DNA from: Pseudomonas putida W15Oct28 | GTDB lineage: Bacteria > Pseudomonadota > Gammaproteobacteria > Pseudomonadales > Pseudomonadaceae | DNA: 64,000 nucleotides | Assembly (NCBI RefSeq): GCF_000708715.2 | Contig: NZ_JENB01000004.1 | Location: 124,001-188,000, forward strand | Reading direction: 5' to 3' | Part shown: one piece after another, positions 9,769 to 19,196 of the stretch | How the letters are laid out: every line of letters starts with the position of its first letter | Position numbering within the stretch: the stretch's first letter is position 1 | The notes under the pieces: generated by a model | Told to the model about the DNA's origin: nothing | Seen by the model: the letters and a program-made list of their open reading frames with translations, nothing else | Databases searched by the model: none | Position numbers and translations under genes: made by a program

Positions 9769-11220
9769 ATGCATCAATTGACCCTGGCCGAGATCGCCCG
9801 CGGACTCGCCGACAAGTCGTTTTCCTCCGAAGAGCTGACCGGCGCCCTGTTGGCGCGCATCAAGCACCTCGACCCGCAAATCAACAGCTTCATCAGCGTC
9901 ACCGAAGACCTGGCCCTGGGCCAGGCGCGTGCCGCCGACGCCCGTCGCGCCGCAGGCGAAACCGGCGCGCTGCTGGGTGCACCCATCGCCCACAAGGACC
10001 TGTTCTGCACCAACGGCGTACGCACCAGTTGCGGCTCGAAGATGCTCGACAACTTCAAGGCACCGTACGACGCCACCGTGGTTGCCAAGCTGGCTGAAGC
10101 CGGCATGGTCACCCTGGGCAAGACCAACATGGACGAGTTCGCCATGGGTTCGGCCAACGAATCCAGCCACTACGGCGCGGTGAAGAACCCGTGGAACCTC
10201 GAACACGTCCCAGGCGGTTCGTCGGGCGGTTCGGCCGCTGCCGTGGCCGCGCGCCTGCTGCCGGCCAGCACCGGCACCGACACCGGCGGCTCGATCCGCC
10301 AGCCAGCGGCACTGACCAACCTCACCGGCCTCAAACCGACGTACGGTCGTGTTTCCCGCTGGGGCATGATCGCCTACGCCTCCAGCCTCGACCAGGGCGG
10401 CCCGCTGGCCCGCACTGCCGAGGACTGCGCCCTGCTGCTGCAAGGCATGGCCGGTTTCGACGCCAAGGACTCCACCAGCATCGAAGAGCCGGTGCCAGAC
10501 TACAGCGCCAACCTCAACGGTTCGCTGCAGGGCCTGCGCATCGGCCTGCCGAAAGAGTACTTCGGTGCAGGCCTTGACCCGCGTATCGCCGACCTGGTCC
10601 AGGCCAGCGTCAAAGAGCTGGAAAAGCTCGGCGCGGTGGTCAAGGAAATCAGCCTGCCGAACATGCAGCACGCCATCCCGGCCTACTACGTGATCGCCCC
10701 GGCTGAAGCCTCTTCCAACCTGTCGCGCTTTGACGGCGTGCGCTTCGGCTACCGCTGCGAAGCCCCGAAAGACCTCACCGACCTGTACAAGCGTTCCCGT
10801 GGCGAAGGCTTCGGCGTTGAAGTGCAGCGCCGCATCATGGTCGGCACCTATGCTCTGTCGGCCGGCTACTACGACGCCTACTACGTGAAGGCGCAGCAGA
10901 TCCGCCGCCTGATCAAGAACGACTTCATGGCCGCCTTCAACGATGTCGACCTGATCCTCGGCCCGACCACGCCGAACCCGGCCTGGAAGCTTGGCGCCAA
11001 GAGCAGCGACCCGGTCGCCGCCTACCTGGAAGACGTCTACACCATCACTGCCAACCTGGCGGGCCTGCCGGGCCTGTCGATGCCGGCCGGCTTCGTCGAC
11101 GGCCTGCCGGTCGGCGTGCAGCTGCTGGCGCCGTACTTCCAGGAAGGCCGCCTGCTCAACGTCGCGCACCGCTACCAGCAAGTGACCGACTGGCACACCC
11201 GTGCCCCCAACGGCTTCTGA
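9769..11220 (+). CDS. gatA: Asp/Glu-tRNA amidotransferase subunit A
   Basis: Amidase-signature glutaminase of 483 residues. It releases ammonia from glutamine and channels it to GatB. The Ser-cisSer-Lys triad is visible: Lys76 (APIAHKD), Ser151 ([13 protein letters not shown]) and Ser175 ([13 protein letters not shown]). Length and spacing match the family. It is the middle gene of gatCAB, ending 11 bases before gatB. Confidence 0.98.
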   Translation: MHQLTLAEIARGLADKSFSSEELTGALLARIKHLDPQINSFISVTEDLALGQARAADARRAAGETGALLGAPIAHKDLFCTNGVRTSCGSKMLDNFKAPYDATVVAKLAEAGMVTLGKTNMDEFAMGSANESSHYGAVKNPWNLEHVPGGSSGGSAAAVAARLLPASTGTDTGGSIRQPAALTNLTGLKPTYGRVSRWGMIAYASSLDQGGPLARTAEDCALLLQGMAGFDAKDSTSIEEPVPDYSANLNGSLQGLRIGLPKEYFGAGLDPRIADLVQASVKELEKLGAVVKEISLPNMQHAIPAYYVIAPAEASSNLSRFDGVRFGYRCEAPKDLTDLYKRSRGEGFGVEVQRRIMVGTYALSAGYYDAYYVKAQQIRRLIKNDFMAAFNDVDLILGPTTPNPAWKLGAKSSDPVAAYLEDVYTITANLAGLPGLSMPAGFVDGLPVGVQLLAPYFQEGRLLNVAHRYQQVTDWHTRAPNGF

Positions 11221-11231
11221 GGAGTTCACAC

Positions 11232-12677
11232 ATGCAATGGGAAGTTGTGATCGGGCTGGAAATCCACACTCAGCTCGCCACCCAGTCGAAGATCTTCTCC
11301 GGCAGCGCCACCACCTTCGGTTCCGAGCCGAACACCCAGGCCAGCCTGGTTGACCTGGGGATGCCCGGCGTACTGCCGGTGCTGAACCAGGAAGCCGTGC
11401 GCATGGCGTGCATGTTCGGCCTGGCCATCGATGCCGAAATCGGCAAGCGCAACGTGTTCGCGCGCAAGAACTACTTCTACCCGGACCTGCCCAAGGGCTA
11501 CCAGATCAGCCAGATGGACCTGCCGATCGTCGGCAAGGGCCACCTGGATATCGCCCTGGAAGACGGCACCATCAAGCGCATCGGGGTAACCCGCGCGCAC
11601 CTGGAAGAAGACGCCGGCAAAAGCCTGCACGAAGACTTCAGCGGCTCCACCGGCATCGACCTCAACCGTGCCGGCACCCCGCTGCTGGAAATCGTCTCCG
11701 AGCCTGACATGCGCAGTGCCAAGGAAGCCGTGGCCTACGTCAAGGCGGTTCACGCACTGGTGCGCTACCTGGGCATCTGCGACGGCAACATGGCCGAGGG
11801 CTCGCTGCGTTGCGACTGCAACGTGTCGATCCGCCCGAAAGGCCAGGTCGAGTTCGGCACCCGCTGCGAGATCAAGAACGTCAACTCGTTCCGCTTCATC
11901 GAGCGCGCGATCAACAGCGAAATCCAGCGCCAGATCGACCTGATCGAAGACGGCGGCAAGGTGGTGCAGGAAACCCGCCTGTACGACCCGAACAAAGACG
12001 AAACCCGCTCCATGCGCAGCAAGGAAGAAGCCAACGACTACCGTTACTTCCCCGACCCGGACCTGCTGCCGGTGGTGATCGAGGACAGCTTCCTCGAAAC
12101 CATCCGCGCCGGCCTGCCAGAGCTGCCGCCGCAGAAGGTCGAACGCTTCCAGAGCCAGTACGGCCTGTCGGCCTACGACGCCAACGTGCTGGCTTCCAGC
12201 CGCGAACAGGCGGACTACTTCGAGGAAGTGGTGAAAATCGGCGGCGACGCCAAGCTGGCGGCCAACTGGGTCATGGTCGAGCTGGGCAGCCTGCTTAACA
12301 AGCTGGGCATCGAGATCGACCAGGCACCGGTCAGCGCCGCGCACCTGGGTGGGATGCTGTTGCGCATCCGCGACAACACCATCAGCGGCAAGATCGCCAA
12401 GACCGTGTTCGAGGCCATGGCTGCCGGTGAAGGCGATGCCGACAGCATCATCGAAAGCAAAGGCCTGAAGCAGGTTACCGACACCGGTGCGATCGACAAG
12501 ATGCTCGACGAAATGCTGGCGGCCAACGCCGAGCAGGTCGAACAGTACCGCGCCGCCGACGAGGCCAAGCGTGGCAAGATGTTCGGCTTCTTCGTCGGCC
12601 AGGCAATGAAGGCGTCGAAGGGCAAGGCTAACCCTGGGCAAGTGAACCAATTGCTCAAGGCCAAGCTCGAAGGGTGA
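11232..12677 (+). CDS. gatB: Asp/Glu-tRNA amidotransferase subunit B
   Basis: A 481-residue GatB that phosphorylates the misacylated aminoacyl-tRNA and amidates it with ammonia from GatA. The N-terminal [15 protein letters not shown], the cradle-domain motif [13 protein letters not shown], and a C-terminal YqeY-like tail (residues ~330-480) that grips the tRNA are all present. It is the last gene of the operon and is followed by a hairpin at 12691-12707. Confidence 0.98.
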   Translation: MQWEVVIGLEIHTQLATQSKIFSGSATTFGSEPNTQASLVDLGMPGVLPVLNQEAVRMACMFGLAIDAEIGKRNVFARKNYFYPDLPKGYQISQMDLPIVGKGHLDIALEDGTIKRIGVTRAHLEEDAGKSLHEDFSGSTGIDLNRAGTPLLEIVSEPDMRSAKEAVAYVKAVHALVRYLGICDGNMAEGSLRCDCNVSIRPKGQVEFGTRCEIKNVNSFRFIERAINSEIQRQIDLIEDGGKVVQETRLYDPNKDETRSMRSKEEANDYRYFPDPDLLPVVIEDSFLETIRAGLPELPPQKVERFQSQYGLSAYDANVLASSREQADYFEEVVKIGGDAKLAANWVMVELGSLLNKLGIEIDQAPVSAAHLGGMLLRIRDNTISGKIAKTVFEAMAAGEGDADSIIESKGLKQVTDTGAIDKMLDEMLAANAEQVEQYRAADEAKRGKMFGFFVGQAMKASKGKANPGQVNQLLKAKLEG

Positions 12678-12690
12678 GCTGAAAAAGCGG

Positions 12691-12710
12691 CGAGGGCCTT
12701 GCCCTCGTTC
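12691..12710 (+). terminator. Hairpin after gatB
   Basis: A 7-bp stem (CGAGGGC/GCCCTCG) with a 3-base loop directly after gatB, followed by only a short TTC. It is plausible as the operon terminator or RNA 3'-end stabiliser, and merges with the repeat pair that follows. Confidence 0.5.
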
Positions 12711-12788
12711 GCCGGCAGGCCAGCTCCCACAGGTACAGCGCCGCTCTTGAGGGCGGTAATGTACCTGTGGGAGCTGGCTTGCCGGCGA
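12709..12788. repeat. Paired REP-like palindrome, GCCGGC-GGCCAGCTCCCACAGG type
   Basis: Two inverted copies of a ~27-base element (TCGCCGGCAGGCCAGCTCCC... and its complement) flank a ~30-base spacer, between gatB and the RlpA-like gene. The same type recurs at 36305-36399. It is the REP-doublet form common in P. putida. Confidence 0.85.
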
Positions 12789-12830
12789 TGGGCCGCACAG
12801 CGGCCCCAATTGCAGCATCGGAGCAATAAC

Positions 12831-13205
12831 TTGCTAAAAAGATCCCTCGGCACCCTGGCCCTCTTCTCTTTCCTGGCCGGCTGCGCCAGCCACGACATCG
12901 ACCCGCGCGGTTACGACCAGACGGGCACCGCTTCCTATTACGGCTCGCGCCACCACGGCAAACGCACCGCCAGCGGCGAACCGTTCAACCAGCATGGCCT
13001 TACCGCCGCCCACCGCAGCCTGCCGTTCGGCACCCGCGTACGGGTCACCAACACGGCCAACCAGCGCAGTGTGGTAGTACGCATCAACGACCGTGGCCCG
13101 CACACCCGCGGCCGCTTGATCGACCTGTCTCGCGCCGCAGCAGAAAAAATCGGCATGCTCCGTAGCGGAACAGCGCGCGTGCGAGTACAAGGGCTTAGCG
13201 ACTGA
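12831..13205 (+). CDS. RlpA-like double-psi beta-barrel lipoprotein
   Basis: A 124-residue protein starting at a TTG with GGAG 7 bases upstream. This start gives a clean lipoprotein signal, [17 protein letters not shown], with the lipobox Cys at residue 18. The mature part is a double-psi beta-barrel of the RlpA family ([23 protein letters not shown]; later [18 protein letters not shown]). RlpA proteins are septal lytic transglycosylases acting on peptide-free glycan. This one lacks the C-terminal SPOR domain, so it is a short member. An upstream in-frame extension through the repeat region is not credible. Confidence 0.88.
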   Translation: MLKRSLGTLALFSFLAGCASHDIDPRGYDQTGTASYYGSRHHGKRTASGEPFNQHGLTAAHRSLPFGTRVRVTNTANQRSVVVRINDRGPHTRGRLIDLSRAAAEKIGMLRSGTARVRVQGLSD

Positions 13206-13211
13206 CGCGAC

Positions 13212-13216
13212 AGGAG
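13212..13216 (+). promoter_or_regulatory. Ribosome binding site of the exchanger gene
   Basis: AGGAG, 7 bases before the ATT at 13224-13226. It decides the start: the next candidates in frame (CTG 13233, TTG 13260) have no comparable site. Confidence 0.6.
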
Positions 13217-13223
13217 TCCGACC

Positions 13224-14309
13224 ATTTTCGACCTGGCCACCCTTCCCACCTTCAGCCTGTTGCAACTGGGCATTGCCCTGCTGCTGCTGGTCGGCGGCGC
13301 CGAATTGCTGGTGCGCGCAGCGCTGCGCCTGGCACAACGCCTTCATGTTCGGCCGTTGATCATCGGCCTGAGCCTGGTGGCCTTCGGCAGTACCGCGCCA
13401 CAACTTACCGTCAGCCTGCAGGCCGCCTACCAGGGCGCGCCGGATGTGGCGGTGGGCAGCGTGATCGGCAGCAACATCTTCAACGTACTGGTCATTCTCG
13501 GCCTGGCCGCGCTGATCATCCCCTTGCGCGTGTCTCGCCAGCTGGTACGCCTGGACATTCCGCTGATGATCGTCGCCAGCGGCCTGGTCTATGCCCTGTG
13601 CGCCAACGGTTACCTGGGCCGGGCTGAAGGGGGGCTGCTGCTGCTTGGCCTGGTCGGCTACCTGGTAATGCTCTGGCACCAGTCGCGCCACTACGCACGC
13701 ACCTACCCCGCGCCGGAAACGGCCAAATCCAGCGCCAGGCGCTTCTGGTCAGGCACGCTGCTGCAGGTGTTGGCCGGCCTTGCCCTGCTGAGCCTGGCGG
13801 GGCACCTGCTGCTGGAAGCCGCCGTGGAGGTTGCCACCGACCTGGGGCTGTCCGAGCGCATCATCGGCCTGACCGTTGTCGCCATCTGTACATCCCTGCC
13901 AGAGCTCGCCGCCGCGCTGATCGCGGCCCTGCGCGGTGAACGGGAAATTGCCGTCGGCACCGTGATCGGCAGCAACCTGTTCAACCTGCTGGCCGTGCTG
14001 GGCCTGACCGCCCTGATCACCCCTGAGCCGCTGTCGATTTCGCCCAACGCCCTGGCGTTCGACCTGCCGGTGATGCTCGGGGTTGCCGTGCTGAGCCTGC
14101 CGGTGTTCTATTCCGGTTACCGGATCACCCGCGCCGAAGGCCTGGTGTTCCTCTGCCTGTACCTGGCCTACGGGCTGCACGTGGCGGCGTTCACCATGGG
14201 CATGCCGCTGGCCGGGCGCCTTGAGCGGTTGATGCTGTTCTATGTGCTGCCCGTGCTTGCCGTGGTGCTGTTGTACACCACCGTGCGCGCCTGGCGCCGC
14301 CAACACTAA
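13224..14309 (+). CDS. Na+/Ca2+ exchanger (CaCA family, YrbG-like), apparent ATT start
   Basis: A 361-residue integral membrane exchanger with two alpha-repeats in inverted topology: GSVIGSNIFNVLVILG in the first half and GTVIGSNLFNLLAVLG in the second, both signatures of cation/calcium exchangers. About ten helices are expected. It probably exports Ca2+ against Na+ or H+; the ion is inferred from family. The reading frame opens just after the upstream TGA, and the best start by ribosome-site spacing is ATT (13224), giving (I/M)FDLATLPTFSLLQLG. A TTG start at 13260 would trim the first helix. It lies 18 bases after the RlpA-like gene and 10 before the next gene. Confidence 0.88.
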   Translation: MFDLATLPTFSLLQLGIALLLLVGGAELLVRAALRLAQRLHVRPLIIGLSLVAFGSTAPQLTVSLQAAYQGAPDVAVGSVIGSNIFNVLVILGLAALIIPLRVSRQLVRLDIPLMIVASGLVYALCANGYLGRAEGGLLLLGLVGYLVMLWHQSRHYARTYPAPETAKSSARRFWSGTLLQVLAGLALLSLAGHLLLEAAVEVATDLGLSERIIGLTVVAICTSLPELAAALIAALRGEREIAVGTVIGSNLFNLLAVLGLTALITPEPLSISPNALAFDLPVMLGVAVLSLPVFYSGYRITRAEGLVFLCLYLAYGLHVAAFTMGMPLAGRLERLMLFYVLPVLAVVLLYTTVRAWRRQH

Positions 14310-14319
14310 GGGAACCTAC

Positions 14320-14691
14320 ATGGCCGATAACAACCAGACCGGTGAGCAGATTCGCCGCCAGGTAATGGGCGATGCATTCGTAGATCGCGCGCTGGGCAAT
14401 GCCACCGACTTCACCCAGCCGTTGCAGGACTTCGTCAATGAACATGCCTGGGGCAGCGTGTGGGCCCGTGAGGGGCTGCCATTGAAGACCCGCAGCCTGA
14501 TTACCCTGGCCACGCTGACGGCACTCAAGTGCCCGCAAGAGCTCAAGGGGCATGTGCGTGGCGCGTTGAATAATGGCTGTACGGTAGAAGAGATTCGCGA
14601 AGCACTGCTGCACTGTGCAGTGTATGCGGGGGTGCCGGCGGCGATTGATGCTTTCCGTGCGGCGCAGGAAGTGATCGACAGTTACCAATAG
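14320..14691 (+). CDS. Carboxymuconolactone decarboxylase family protein
   Basis: A 123-residue protein of the CMD/AhpD-like fold, similar to PcaC (4-carboxymuconolactone decarboxylase of the protocatechuate branch): HAWGSVWAREGLPLKTRSLITLATLTAL and HVRGALNNGCTVEEIREALLHCAVYAGVPAA. The paired Cys-x-x-Cys of AhpD-type peroxidase relatives is absent. No aromatic-degradation genes are nearby, so it is probably a paralogue of unknown substrate rather than the pathway enzyme. The start ATG has GGGAACC upstream, and the gene likely reads through from the exchanger. Confidence 0.85.
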   Translation: MADNNQTGEQIRRQVMGDAFVDRALGNATDFTQPLQDFVNEHAWGSVWAREGLPLKTRSLITLATLTALKCPQELKGHVRGALNNGCTVEEIREALLHCAVYAGVPAAIDAFRAAQEVIDSYQ

Positions 14692-14700
14692 ATCGCCTGT

Positions 14701-14802
14701 ACCGGCCTCTTCGCGGGCTTGCCCGCTCCCACAGAGACCCCACAGGCCTTGAAGCCTGTGCAGTACCTGTGGGAGCGGGCAAGCCCGCGAAGAGGCCGGT
14801 AC
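14701..14802. repeat. Paired REP-like palindrome, CTCTTCGCGGGCTTGCCCGC type
   Basis: Two inverted copies of a ~35-base element around a short spacer that itself contains an inverted CAGGCcttgaaGCCTG. It lies between the convergent CMD-family gene and aroP and may act as a bidirectional terminator. Confidence 0.9.
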
Positions 14803-14810
14803 TGCCTTAC

Positions 14811-16166
14811 CTACTTGGCCTGGCGAGCCTTTTTAAGCTTGAAGGCCACCCACAGCACGGCAATCCATGCCGGGATCAGCATCACCGAGATGCGAATCGG
14901 CGGGGTCAGGTACATCACCACCAGGATCAGCACGATGAACGCCAGGCACAGGTAGTTGGTCAGCGGGTGCCCCAGGCTCTTGTAGAACGGGGTAATCCCG
15001 GCGGCCAGCTTGGCCTTGCGGAACTTCAGGTGGGTAATGCTGATGCTCGCCCAGTTGATCACCAGCGCCGACACCGCCAGGGCCATCAGCAAGCCAAAGG
15101 CCTCACCCGGCATCAGGTAGTTGATCACCACGCACAGCCCGGTCGCGAAGGCCGACACGCCCAGCGCTGTCAGCGGCACGCCGCTGCGGCTCACTTTCAG
15201 CAACTGGCGCGGTGCGTCGCCCTGGCTGGCCAGACCAAACAGCATGCGGCTGTTGGCGTAAACGCAGCTGTTGTAGACCGAAAGCGCGGCCGTCAGCACC
15301 ACGATATTGAGAATGGTCGCCACCAGGTCGCTGTCCAGCTCGTGGAAAATCATCACGAACGGGCTGCCGCCCTGCACCACCTTCTGCCACGGGTACAGCG
15401 ACAACAGCACCGCCAGGGCACCGATGTAGAAAATCAGGATGCGGTACACCACCTGGTTGGTGGCCTTGGGGATGCTTTCGCGTGGGTTGTCGGCCTCGGC
15501 AGCGGTGATACCCACCAGCTCCAGGCCACCGAACGAGAACATGATCACCGCCAGCGCCATCACCAGGCCGCTGACACCGTTAGGGAAGAAGCCACCGTAC
15601 TGCCACAGGTTGGCCACGCTGGCATCCGGGCCGCCATGGCCACTGCTCAGCAACCAGGCGCCGAAGCCGATCATGCTGACGATGGCCACTACCTTGATCA
15701 GGGCGAACCAGAATTCCATTTCGCCGTAGACCTTCACCTGGGTCAGGTTGATCAGGTTGATCACCACGAAGAAGATCGCTGCCGTGGCCCAGGTGGGGAA
15801 ATCCGGCCACCAGTACTGCACGTAGATACCCACCGCCGTCAGCTCGGCCATGCCCACCAGCACATACACCACCCAGTAGTTCCAGCCCGACACGAAGCCT
15901 GCAAACTCGCTCCAGTACTGGTGGGCAAAGTGGCTAAAGCTGCCGGCCACCGGCTCTTCCACCACCATTTCGCCCAGCTGGCGCATGATCAGGAAGGCCA
16001 TCAGGCCAGCGACGGCATACCCCAGCAATACGGAAGGGCCGGCCAGCTGGATGGTCTGGGCGATGCCCAGGAACAAGCCGGTACCGATGGCCCCGCCCAG
16101 CGCGATCAGCTGGATATGGCGATTCTTCAGCCCGCGCTTTAGCTCGGGCGTGCTCTGGTCTTGCAT
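14811..16166 (-). CDS. aroP: AroP-type aromatic amino acid permease
   Basis: A 451-residue APC-superfamily (AAT family) permease with about 12 membrane helices. It follows E. coli AroP closely along its length as I recall that sequence: LKRGLKNRHIQLIALGGAIG near the N-terminus, QLGEMVVEEPVAGSFSHFA, and SFGGLELVGITAAEADNP. AroP imports Phe, Tyr and Trp with protons. Other AAT members share much of this, so the aromatic specificity is a good inference rather than proven. It is a monocistronic gene between two repeat regions. Confidence 0.88.
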   Translation of the reverse strand: MQDQSTPELKRGLKNRHIQLIALGGAIGTGLFLGIAQTIQLAGPSVLLGYAVAGLMAFLIMRQLGEMVVEEPVAGSFSHFAHQYWSEFAGFVSGWNYWVVYVLVGMAELTAVGIYVQYWWPDFPTWATAAIFFVVINLINLTQVKVYGEMEFWFALIKVVAIVSMIGFGAWLLSSGHGGPDASVANLWQYGGFFPNGVSGLVMALAVIMFSFGGLELVGITAAEADNPRESIPKATNQVVYRILIFYIGALAVLLSLYPWQKVVQGGSPFVMIFHELDSDLVATILNIVVLTAALSVYNSCVYANSRMLFGLASQGDAPRQLLKVSRSGVPLTALGVSAFATGLCVVINYLMPGEAFGLLMALAVSALVINWASISITHLKFRKAKLAAGITPFYKSLGHPLTNYLCLAFIVLILVVMYLTPPIRISVMLIPAWIAVLWVAFKLKKARQAK

Positions 16167-16221
16167 GAAGTGTCCTTTAGCTCAGTGAGGCGTGTTTTTT
16201 GTGTTGTTTGCAGTCAAGGAT

Positions 16222-17163
16222 CTAGATCCATCCGCCCCACTGCAAGATGAAAATGCCGATATTGGTGGTGATTGCCGCCATTAACGTAGTAATGACGATG
16301 ATCGACGCAGCCAGCTCATGGTTGCCGTTAGCCGCCCGCGCCATGACGTAACTGGCTGCTGCGGTCGGGCTGCCGATGTACAGAAACAGGATGCCCAGTT
16401 CGGCCCCGCGAAAGCCGCACAGCCAGGCGCCGAGGGTGCCGACCAGCGGTAGCCAGACCATCTTCACCAGGCTGGCGTCGATGGCCAGCCTGCCGCTGTC
16501 GCGCAATGCCGCCAGCGACAGGGTGCCGCCAATACACATCAACGCCAGCGGCAGCGTCATCTGCGCCAGGTAATCCCCCGAAGTCAGCAGCCAATTGGGT
16601 AGCGGCACCTGGCCGTAAGCCATGGGTGTAGCGACCAGAACGCTGATGATCAGCGGGTTGCTGAAGATGCTCTTGCAGATGCTCCACGGGTCGGACTTCA
16701 AATCAGGGCTGTACACCGCCAGCACTACGGCCGACAGCGAGTTGTACAGGAGGATGACCAGGCCGGCGAGCACCGCCCCCAACGAAATACCGTAGTCGCC
16801 GTACAGGCTGGCGGCCAGGGCCAGGCCGATCACACCGTTGTTGCCGCGGAACGCGCCCTGGGTATAGATGCCCCGGTCCGCCGGTGGGCTGCGCCAGATG
16901 GCCATGCCCCAGGCGACGGCGAAGCCAACCAGGGTGGCGACGGTGAAGTAGAGGATGACACCGGGCTTTACCGCAGCAGCCAGGTCGGCGTGGTAGATGC
17001 CGAGGAACAGCAGTGCCGGCATGCAGACGTTGAACACCAGCTGCGAGGCGACACGGTTAAAATTGTCGTCGATCAGGTGGATGCGCTTGAGCAGCACGCC
17101 CATGAACAGCATGGCGAAGACAGGTGCCGTGATGTTCAGCGTCTGGATGAGAAGGGCGAGCAT
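16222..17163 (-). CDS. AEC family transporter (auxin efflux carrier type)
   Basis: A 313-residue membrane protein with about ten helices in two five-helix halves, matching the AEC (auxin efflux carrier/malonate carrier) family. Recognisable parts are RVASQLVFNVCMPALLFLGIYH, TQGAFRGNNGVIGLALA and the C-terminal IGSPTAAASYVMARAANG with ASIIVITTLMA. Bacterial members carry small carboxylates or amino acids; the substrate is unknown. It is upstream of aroP on the same strand with a 55-base gap. Confidence 0.85.
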   Translation of the reverse strand: MLALLIQTLNITAPVFAMLFMGVLLKRIHLIDDNFNRVASQLVFNVCMPALLFLGIYHADLAAAVKPGVILYFTVATLVGFAVAWGMAIWRSPPADRGIYTQGAFRGNNGVIGLALAASLYGDYGISLGAVLAGLVILLYNSLSAVVLAVYSPDLKSDPWSICKSIFSNPLIISVLVATPMAYGQVPLPNWLLTSGDYLAQMTLPLALMCIGGTLSLAALRDSGRLAIDASLVKMVWLPLVGTLGAWLCGFRGAELGILFLYIGSPTAAASYVMARAANGNHELAASIIVITTLMAAITTNIGIFILQWGGWI

Positions 17164-17266
17164 GCGCAGCGATCCTGCCAGGGTTGCCGTTAGGGGGCTA
17201 ATGATACGCCAACGGCTGGGATTTGCGGGGATCGCGGGGTGATAAAGAGAAGGTTCTGTCAGTTAT

Positions 17267-17362
17267 GGCCTCTTCGCGGGCTTGCCCGCTCCCACAGGAA
17301 CTGCGCAGGTGTTGAAACCTGTGAAATGCCTGTGGGAGGGGGCAAGCCCGCGAAAGGGCCGG
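17267..17362. repeat. Paired REP-like palindrome, CTCTTCGCGGGCTTGCCCGC type
   Basis: Inverted ~35-base copies around a spacer with an inner inverted repeat (CAGGTgttgaaACCTG), between roxR and the AEC gene, both on the minus strand. Confidence 0.9.
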
Positions 17363-17379
17363 TACAAGACCCGCTGGGA

Positions 17380-17940
17380 TCAGCGCCGGACGGGGCGCTT
17401 CTGCAGCTTGCGCTGCAAGGTCCGCCGGTGCATGCCCAGCGCCCGTGCGGTGGCCGAAATGTTGCCCTCGTGCTCGTTCAGCACGCGCTGGATGTGTTCC
17501 CACTGCAGGCGGTCGACCGACATCGGGTTTTCCGGCACCAAGGTATCCAGGTCGGTGTGCTCCGACAGCAGCGCTGCCAGCACATCATCGGCGTCGGCCG
17601 GCTTGCACAGGTAGTTGCAGGCGCCGCGCTTCACCGCTTCAACAGCAGTGGCAATGCTCGAGTAACCGGTCAGGATCACCACGCGCATTTCCGGGTCCAG
17701 TTCCAGCAGCTTGGGCAGCAGCACAAGGCCGGAATCACCGTCCATCTTCAGGTCCAGCGTGGCGTAGTCCGGCAGGTCCTGCTGGGCCAGGATCAAGCCT
17801 TCCTCGGCAGAACTGGCGGTGCTCACGCGGAAACCGCGACGGCTCATGGCCCGGGCCATGACCCGGGTGAAGGTGGCATCGTCATCCACCAACAGCAGGT
17901 GCGGCAGCTCTTCGCTTTCGACCTGGTTTTCTTCGCTCAT
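17380..17940 (-). CDS. roxR: Redox response regulator RoxR (RegA/ActR/PrrA family)
   Basis: A 186-residue two-domain regulator: receiver domain (residues ~14-125) with phospho-acceptor Asp63 in TLDLKM and conserved Lys in CKPAD, then a Fis-type helix-turn-helix (ISATARALGMHRRTLQRKL, residues ~160-180) as in RegA/ActR. The short proline-poor linker fits the family. In P. aeruginosa RoxR activates the cyanide-insensitive oxidase genes. Two ATGs are adjacent; the second (17940) is 7 bases from AGGAG and overlaps the roxS stop by one base (TGATG), indicating coupling. Confidence 0.95.
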   Translation of the reverse strand: MSEENQVESEELPHLLLVDDDATFTRVMARAMSRRGFRVSTASSAEEGLILAQQDLPDYATLDLKMDGDSGLVLLPKLLELDPEMRVVILTGYSSIATAVEAVKRGACNYLCKPADADDVLAALLSEHTDLDTLVPENPMSVDRLQWEHIQRVLNEHEGNISATARALGMHRRTLQRKLQKRPVRR

Positions 17941-19196
17941 CATTCATCTCCTCGCTTGCCATAGGGCAGGCGCAATTCGGTCAGGGTGCCACCCTGTTCA
18001 TGACTATAGAGTTTTACCGAACCGCCCGCACGGGTCACGCTGGCCTTGCTCAAGAACAGGCCCAGGCCGAAGCCTTTGCCTTTGGTGGTAATAAAGGGCT
18101 TGCCGATGGCTTCGGCAATGGCCGGCGGCACGCCAGGGCCATGGTCGCGGATGCTGATGACGATGTCCTGGGCGTCCCAGTCCAGGCGCACTTCCAGGTC
18201 ATCGGGGCAGGCATCGGCGGCATTGTTCAACAGGTTCAGCAGCGCCTGGGTCAGGTCTGGCGGCGGCGTCAGCTGCGGTACCTTGCCATCGCGCAGGCGC
18301 TGGAAGCGGTAGCTGGCTTCCGGGCGCATCAGGTGCCAACGGTTGAGCGCCTCGTCCAGCCAGGCGGTCACATCCTGCTCCACGATTGCCAGGCGGCGGT
18401 TGGCTTCGGCGGCGCGCACCAGCTGTTGCAGGGTTTCCTTGCACAGCTTTACCTGGTCCTGGAGGATCTGCAGGTCTTCCTGCAGCAGCGGGTCGGTGTG
18501 GTCCTGGCGCATTTCGTTGATCAGCACGCTCATGGTCGCCAACGGCGTGCCAAGCTCATGGGCGGCACCGGCGGCCTGGGTGGCCACGGCCAACAATTGC
18601 TCGTCGCGCAGGCTTTCTTCACGCCGCTCCGAGCGCAGCTGCTCCTGGCGGCGCAGCTCTTCGGCCATGCGCGCGGCAAAGAAGGTAATCACCGCCGCAG
18701 CCAGGGCAATGCTCAGCCACATGCCGTAGACCTGCATCTTGTCCCGCGCCATGGGCAGGCCTTCAAGCGGGTAGAACTGCACCAGCAGCAGGCTGTAGGC
18801 GGTCAGGGCGATACCCGAAAGAATCAGCGAATACAGCCACGGCAAGGTCACCGCGGCAATCGCCAGCGGTACCAGGTAATACGACACAAACGGGTTGGTC
18901 GAGCCGCCGGAGTAGTACAGCAAGGCACTGTGGATCAGCAGGTCGCAGGCCAGCTGCAGGGCGTACTCCATTTCGGTGACCGGCAGCGACAGGCGCAGGC
19001 GCAGCGCCGTGAAGGCACACAGCAGCGAGGACAACGCCAAGGTGCCAGCCAGCGAAAGCCACGGCAACGGCAGCAGTTCGGTCCAGTAGGCGACGCCCAC
19101 GGAGCCGGCCTGGGCAGCCAGGACCAGGACCCGAATGACGGTCAGACGCCACAGGTTCTGGCGGGTAGCGGACAGCGGTTGTACGGCAGCGAGCAT
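17940..19196 (-). CDS. roxS: Redox sensor histidine kinase RoxS (RegB/PrrB family)
   Basis: A 418-residue sensor kinase with about six N-terminal membrane helices (to residue ~175), then dimerisation and ATPase domains. The quinone-sensing heptapeptide GGxxNPF of RegB is present as GGSTNPF (97-103). The phospho-acceptor is His213 in AAHELGTPL. Cys252 in KLCKETL sits where RegB has its redox-active cysteine. N, G1 and G2 boxes are visible (LLNNAADA, DHGPGVP, GKGFGLGLFLS). It is transcribed with roxR. Confidence 0.95.
   Translation of the reverse strand: MLAAVQPLSATRQNLWRLTVIRVLVLAAQAGSVGVAYWTELLPLPWLSLAGTLALSSLLCAFTALRLRLSLPVTEMEYALQLACDLLIHSALLYYSGGSTNPFVSYYLVPLAIAAVTLPWLYSLILSGIALTAYSLLLVQFYPLEGLPMARDKMQVYGMWLSIALAAAVITFFAARMAEELRRQEQLRSERREESLRDEQLLAVATQAAGAAHELGTPLATMSVLINEMRQDHTDPLLQEDLQILQDQVKLCKETLQQLVRAAEANRRLAIVEQDVTAWLDEALNRWHLMRPEASYRFQRLRDGKVPQLTPPPDLTQALLNLLNNAADACPDDLEVRLDWDAQDIVISIRDHGPGVPPAIAEAIGKPFITTKGKGFGLGLFLSKASVTRAGGSVKLYSHEQGGTLTELRLPYGKRGDE

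Noticed and set aside
14320..14691. Calling this gene pcaC of the protocatechuate pathway
   Set aside because: No pca genes are near, and sequence differences from the PcaC I recall suggest a paralogue.
14701..14802. Repeats as CRISPR or as insertion-sequence ends
   Set aside because: Each site has only two inverted copies with no regular direct array of unique spacers, and no transposase or cas gene is near.
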